A stretch of 64,000 nucleotides of DNA from Forficula auricularia (lineage: Eukaryota > Arthropoda > Insecta > Dermaptera > Forficulidae), in the NCBI GenBank assembly GCA_024734495.1, contig JALMQS010000890.1, positions 1,054,001 through 1,118,000 on the forward strand, written 5' to 3'. The translations under genes were made by a program, and so were the position numbers. The notes beneath the pieces are model-generated. The model did no database searches, was not told the DNA's origin, and saw only the letters and a program-made list of their open reading frames with translations. Shown here piece after piece: positions 59,748 to 64,000 of the stretch (the first letter of the stretch is position 1; every line of letters starts with the position of its first letter).

Positions 59748-60625
59748 GATTTATTGCTTTTTTCCACTGAAAGTCCAGAAGTCAGAAAGCTTAAAAACTA
59801 ATCACTTATTTGTTTTAGAATTTAAAAAAAATTCCACCACAATGAACTTTTTATAAGCTTATTTTAGTCTATTATCGTGAGCATCATAAATCAATAATTA
59901 GTCTTACAGAAGAAATAACTTATTTGAAATTAATATTTCAGACTAAGTAAATATTATTTCAAAACATAATTAAGCAAAAGAAATTGAATATTTTGGAAAA
60001 TTTAATTTCAAATTTAATTTTTCTGAAATATATCTTATTCATGATTATCCCTATCATAGTTAATGAATCAAAATTAATTTATTTTATTCAAGGGGTCTCG
60101 AACCGTGTGTTTTTAGTGAAAACTCGAGTTGAGACTCTTCTAACTATTTCAATATTTCCTCTTTTACTCAGCTTAAGTGAAAAAAAAAACAAAAAAAAAC
60201 AGAAAAACACGAAACTCCATTAGCCAGGCAAATATTCACCCTACTATGTTTATGTTTTTCATTAAATAAGATAAATAAATATATTATTTGTTTGAATTAA
60301 TAAACAGTTTAGCTATTTCCATTAATTTATTTATTTTAACTCATATTTTTTGTTAGGTTTTGAGTTTTGTATATTTTCAATTAAAATTTCGATTAATTTA
60401 TTTATTTATACAATAAAGTATGATTTTATTTTGCACTCAACTTGTTAAAATCCGTAATTATTTTGATATTTAAATTATAATTAGAATAGGTACATAAATA
60501 ATATTTAATCCACCATCTGTTTAAATTTATTTAATTATTTATTTCATAAGGCTTATTAAGGATACTAGTATATAACTAAGAGAAAAAGAACCATTACACT
60601 GGTAATACAATATAATATAATATAA
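59748..60625. other. No recognisable feature
   Basis: AT-rich DNA. The ORF at 59984-60223 ends in a Lys/Asn run and has no motif. A short TATAATATAA tandem lies at 60610. Confidence 0.35.
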
Positions 60626-60629
60626 TATT

Positions 60630-61526
60630 CTAGCGGACCGAGCGTTGCTCGGAAATTCTTTGCTTTAGTATAAGGCATATATTAATATTATTTTTAATTT
60701 TTAAAAGGGTTGATATTTAATTGTAGGCAGAATTAAATAAAATTAAAGTAAAATTTAATTTATTTTATTGGCAACGTTTTGACCCGCTCCGGCCATCATC
60801 AAGTTTGTGCTTAAAGATTTGAACTTCATTGCAATTAAAATTAATATAAATATATAAATACCCACTTAGTTTACCCTTTAAAACTTTTGAAGAAGGTGGT
60901 ACGATCCTCCAATTTGTTGAGTTTTTTAAGAGAATGAAATTGATGTTTTTAAATTCTTTATTCGGACTTTGAGGTTTTCATTAAACTTGGACTGCCTTTT
61001 ACATCAATTCCATCACTCCGTAGTCATTAGCAAATACCTATAATTAGTTTTTATTTTATTAAACCAATTATTTTACATTAATTAATGTATACATTGTATT
61101 TTTGCTTCGATTCCGGAGATTACTTCTCCACCATCGAGTGTCCTTATTCATCATTAGTCCTTGTTTTTAATAAGAGGAAAATCTAATTAGATAAAAAACC
61201 TCTTTTTCCGATAATTATTTCAATTCCATTATTCCCCAATCAAGTCAGATTGGTTTATCTCCATCCCTCCCTATAATTAGTTAAATTTTATATTTTTAAT
61301 ATACAAATTATTTTAATTAACAATTAGCAGGTTTTAAAATAAAAAAAACAACAATTAATTAATAAAAGGAAATTGAAAAAATAGAATTAATTATAAATTT
61401 TTATTGATAAACCCAACTGTGAATAATTACATTAATTAAAAAAATAATAATCAAATTAAAGTTACCCATAGATCGATTCTAGCCGAAAAAGCCATATACA
61501 AGAATTGTTCATTTAATAATAAAAGA
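60630..61526 (-). mobile_element. Non-autonomous Helitron 6
   Basis: The 5' end is at 61526 (minus TCTTTTATTATTAAATGAAC). The 3' end is at 60630: hairpin CCGAGC-AAC-GCUCGG, TCCG, CTAG. Carries the CGGAGATTACTTCTCCACC module found twice in Helitron 2, and a decayed hammerhead near 60.8 kb. Confidence 0.75.
60766..60822 (-). ncRNA. Decayed hammerhead
   Basis: Minus strand: CUUGAUGA (one extra U), extra U, GGCC...GGUC stem II, then CAAAACGUU where CGAAACGUU is expected (G12 lost). Inactive relic inside Helitron 6. Confidence 0.5.
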
Positions 61527-62085
61527 TAACAAAATAAAAGAAGTTTATTTATATTGACAATTTCCAAAAACTAAAACGTCATTTACTCCTGAAAATGGTT
61601 AACCAGTGGTTACCAAAAATGTATAGCTAATAAAGAACAATAATTAATAGTAATTTACTTAATTATTATTTTTTTGTGACTAGAAACCATCAAATTTTCA
61701 AGAATAAAATAAAACAATAAACCATTAATAAAATATATCATAATTCATAATAAAAAAATACAAACATACTACATAACCATAACAAACGGTTGTAGATATG
61801 GAACTGAACTTTGGCACAAAAGGTTCTATTAATACACTGCGCATTTCTGCCAAGTTTCAGTTTGATAACTGAAATCGTTCGATGATTAAATCACCAATTT
61901 CAAAACCTAACGACTCATAATCCCAGACAAGTTCAAATGTCAAACATCACGGACATAAGACGCGTCTTTAATTCACCGGATAAATCCCGATATACGTCCT
62001 AAATACGACTTAATTTGGAGTAAGTTTTATGTTTTTTGGGACCATTTTTTCATCCACAAAAACGACAAAAGTCGCTGAATCGTAT
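61527..62085. other. No recognisable feature
   Basis: Slightly less AT-rich around 61800-62050 but without an ORF or repeat partner that I can support. Confidence 0.3.
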
Positions 62086-62275
62086 TAGGAAACTGAGAAT
62101 CTGTTATCTGGTGGTCTAAATTGAAACTAGCCACTGTGGGCCAAAAATAAGCCACGCCTCTACCAAGTATCCAATGGGAAACTGAGAATTCCGATACGCT
62201 CTACCTGGTGGTCTAAATTGAAACTAGCCACTATGGGCCAAAAATTTACCTACCCCTACCAATGCTCCCAATAAC
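62086..62275 (+). repeat. Tandem duplication of about 95-100 bp
   Basis: GGAAACTGAGAAT...CTGGTGGTCTAAATTGAAACTAGCCACT.TGGGCCAAAAAT (shown in part) occurs at 62088-62145 and again at 62178-62250. Origin unknown. Confidence 0.7.
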
Positions 62276-63419
62276 TAAAAATATAGACCTCTAAACGACG
62301 ATTACTATGGGGAGTATCTTCTCTTAATAAACCTCAAACAAAAAATGAGTCTATTCTCAACTGTTAGATCATTTGGCTAAATTTATGTGTGATTGCATTT
62401 ATATGTAAAATAATATACAATGACCATATTCGAGGCTTTCAATCGACTAGAGAAAAGATAGCAATCTGCACTTGATGTTGGCCACCCTTGATCTATTCTA
62501 ATAATTCCGTTTGTGAGCCAAATACAAATGAACTCGAGATGATTAATATTCAAAAGAGCAATAGCAAAAAGTCTCTCTCTTTAATCTTGAGATCTTATTT
62601 GAAAAGATTTCCGCATTTTTTTTTAGAAACTTTTAATTTTTTGGTTAAGTACTTTTTGTCGTGCTGATAAGAATAATAAAGATTACAGACAATGGGGTAA
62701 TTGGCTTTTTATTTAGACAAGCTGGTTATTTTATTTTTCCTCCCAGGTGTCGGTGTGTTTGAATATGTGTGTGTGTGTATTTGAAAAAAGTGGGTGGAAT
62801 GATTTTAATCAGTGATGCTATTTTAATTTATCGCTGCTATACACATTTAGGTGTTAATGTTTATTAAATAAACCCCTTTAAGTGCCTTTTATTGATCTAG
62901 TCAGTTTTTTAATTAAACTTGTCTGTTTGTCTGTTCGAAATCCATTTTCAAATTTATCTTATGTTCGAAAAAAAATCAATTAAGTTGATAAGATGAAAAC
63001 TTAAGTGATTAAACGAGGCAGGAGGAATTATAGGAAAAAAGAAAAATAGAAGATTTTGTTTAAAAGAATATAGTAATAATAAACTGTGTTAAAAAGATAC
63101 ATTTTTCAAAGTAAGTATCTATATTCAGAAAAGGGCGGATCCAGGAATTTTTATGGGGGGGAGAATGTATATAAGGTGCCCGATGTATATAAGATCTACT
63201 TTTTATCTCTCTCGAAAGTGTGTCGCGATCGAATTGTCCAAGCGGGGGGGCAGAGACGCCGCCCCCCACCCCCCCCACACACACATAAAGAACTTTATTT
63301 TCAATTTTAAAAAATAATTTTTTTACATATTTATATTTAGATACAGATAGAAATTTTCCTCAACATCTAGATATAAAATAAATACAATTCTTTATAAAAG
63401 GATCGAAAAAATAAATAAA
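62276..63419. other. No recognisable feature
   Basis: AT-rich, with a GT-repeat near 62765 and a GC-rich stretch with C- and G-runs at 63240-63285. The two overlapping ORFs there (63060-63310) are low-complexity and unsupported. Confidence 0.35.
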
Positions 63420-63655
63420 TAATTATTTATTACTCGACCTGCTTAGAGGCACAAGTCCTGGGACATCACTACAATCTAACTACAACAAATTAACAAACAT
63501 CAATACAATCTAACCACAACAAATTAACAAACATCAATACAAATAAACTACAACAAATTTACAAAAAATAAACAAATACAAAAAAATAGAAATTTATGCT
63601 CATTAACAAATAACATGACCATAGATTTCCAACAAAAGACAAAAAGTAATTTAGA
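63420..63655 (-). mobile_element. LINE 3' UTR fragment
   Basis: Minus-strand copy of 3895-4240: the ATAAATAAATAATTATTTATT tail remnant (split), CGACCTGCTTAGAGGCACAAG, then a duplicated CATCAATACAATCTAAC block (63468, 63502), and TGCTCATTAACAAATAACATG. 5'-truncated. Confidence 0.68.
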
Positions 63656-63740
63656 TTAAGAGATGATTAGATTTGGGGTGATATCGAACCTAAAATTAAG
63701 GGTGAAAGAGCTCTTAAAAAATTAAAATTATAAAATTTTC
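63656..63740. repeat. Fragment of the CTTTACCATACA repeat
   Basis: GATTAAGAGATGATTAGATTT, split here, with ATATCGAACCTAAAATTAAGG resembles 36590-36640. Confidence 0.45.
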
Positions 63741-63771
63741 AAAGTACAAAAAAATGGAATTTAATATAAAA

Positions 63772-63955
63772 GGGTCCCGAAGGGTGAACCGCGATTGGAA
63801 TTAGGTGTACACCGTCTTTGGAATCATGTGGAATTAATTTGGAATTCATTAGATAATACTTACCCCTTGATCTATTGTCTTCTACTTCGAAATGAAAGTG
63901 GAAGTAGAAGTAGGTGTACAATATATTAGGGTGTGGTTCACCCCTCGAAGGGTCC
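63772..63955. mobile_element. Short MITE with CGAAGGGTGAACC ends
   Basis: Left GGGTCCCGAAGGGTGAACC and right, inverted, GGACCCTTCGAGGGGTGAACC. An inner TAGGTGTACA recurs inverted near 63912. 184 bp, no ORF. Confidence 0.55.
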
Positions 63956-64000
63956 TATTGGAAAATGGTAAGTACGGTGTTGCCGTAGAAATTGAAACTA

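Noticed and set aside
1..64000. CRISPR array, operon or bacterial defence system
   Set aside because: Direct repeats found are transposon TSDs, LTRs or minisatellite units. No spaced short repeats, no bacterial-type genes. The sequence is eukaryotic.

Overview
The window looks like AT-rich, repeat-dense nuclear DNA of an invertebrate, most likely an insect. The signs are non-autonomous Helitrons with arthropod-type termini, mariner/Tc1 relatives, hAT-like MITEs, tRNA-derived SINEs, 3' ends of several LINE families, one LTR element, and a complete Penelope-like element (PLE) inverted dimer. There are no operons, bacterial genes, rRNA genes or CRISPR arrays. I see one convincing host-gene feature: a CpG-rich promoter/5' UTR and a 70-codon first coding exon (27445-27654, + strand) ending at a GT donor. 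Much of the sequence to its right may be its first intron, filled with transposons. Species cannot be named from the sequence.

Layout. 1-2 kb: foldback element with very long inverted repeats, copy 1. 2-7 kb: LINE tails, hAT-like and other MITEs, a hammerhead inverted dimer, a short element with 12-bp target-site duplications (TSDs). 7.9-10.3 kb: foldback copies 2 and 3, and a tRNA-type SINE. 11.1-13.1 kb: 170-bp minisatellite and a hammerhead element. 13.4-15.4 kb: two Helitrons. 16-19 kb: non-autonomous LTR retrotransposon with one ORF, LTRs, PBS, PPT and TSD. 19-24.8 kb: foldback, Helitron 3' end, broken Tc1 and mariner pieces, decayed LINE. 25-27 kb: two tandem Helitrons, each holding a hammerhead element. 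27.1-27.7 kb: host first exon. 27.9-33.8 kb: MITEs, LINE tails, a deleted maT-like mariner. 36.9-43.2 kb: 6.3-kb PLE inverted dimer. 43.6-47.5 kb: two hAT-like MITEs. 48.3-52.9 kb: minisatellite relatives and nested MITE/hammerhead/LINE layers. 53-64 kb: more hammerhead dimers, hAT fragments, a Helitron, LINE tail.

The main discovery candidate is a family of Penelope-type hammerhead ribozymes (HHRs). Fourteen sites keep the complete catalytic core (C-U-G-A-N-G-A then G-A-A), and at least fourteen more are decayed. All fourteen intact sites carry one extra A or U between A9 and the first helix II pair. Most have a helix III made only of a short self-complementary sequence (ACGU, AUAU repeats, ACUAUAGU), as expected for ribozymes that act as dimers. 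The host elements share an architecture: two copies head-to-head, 5' ends at the centre, ribozymes pointing outward, one arm with a complete 3' end and the other cut short. Six such dimers, the short element at 6.9 kb and the PLE are flanked by 9-14 bp direct repeats. The PLE dimer (13-bp TSD) shows the same pattern, so a PLE reverse transcriptase with snap-back second-strand synthesis could explain the whole set. Ribozyme secondary structures and the snap-back model are my inference from reading the bases; nothing was folded or searched computationally.
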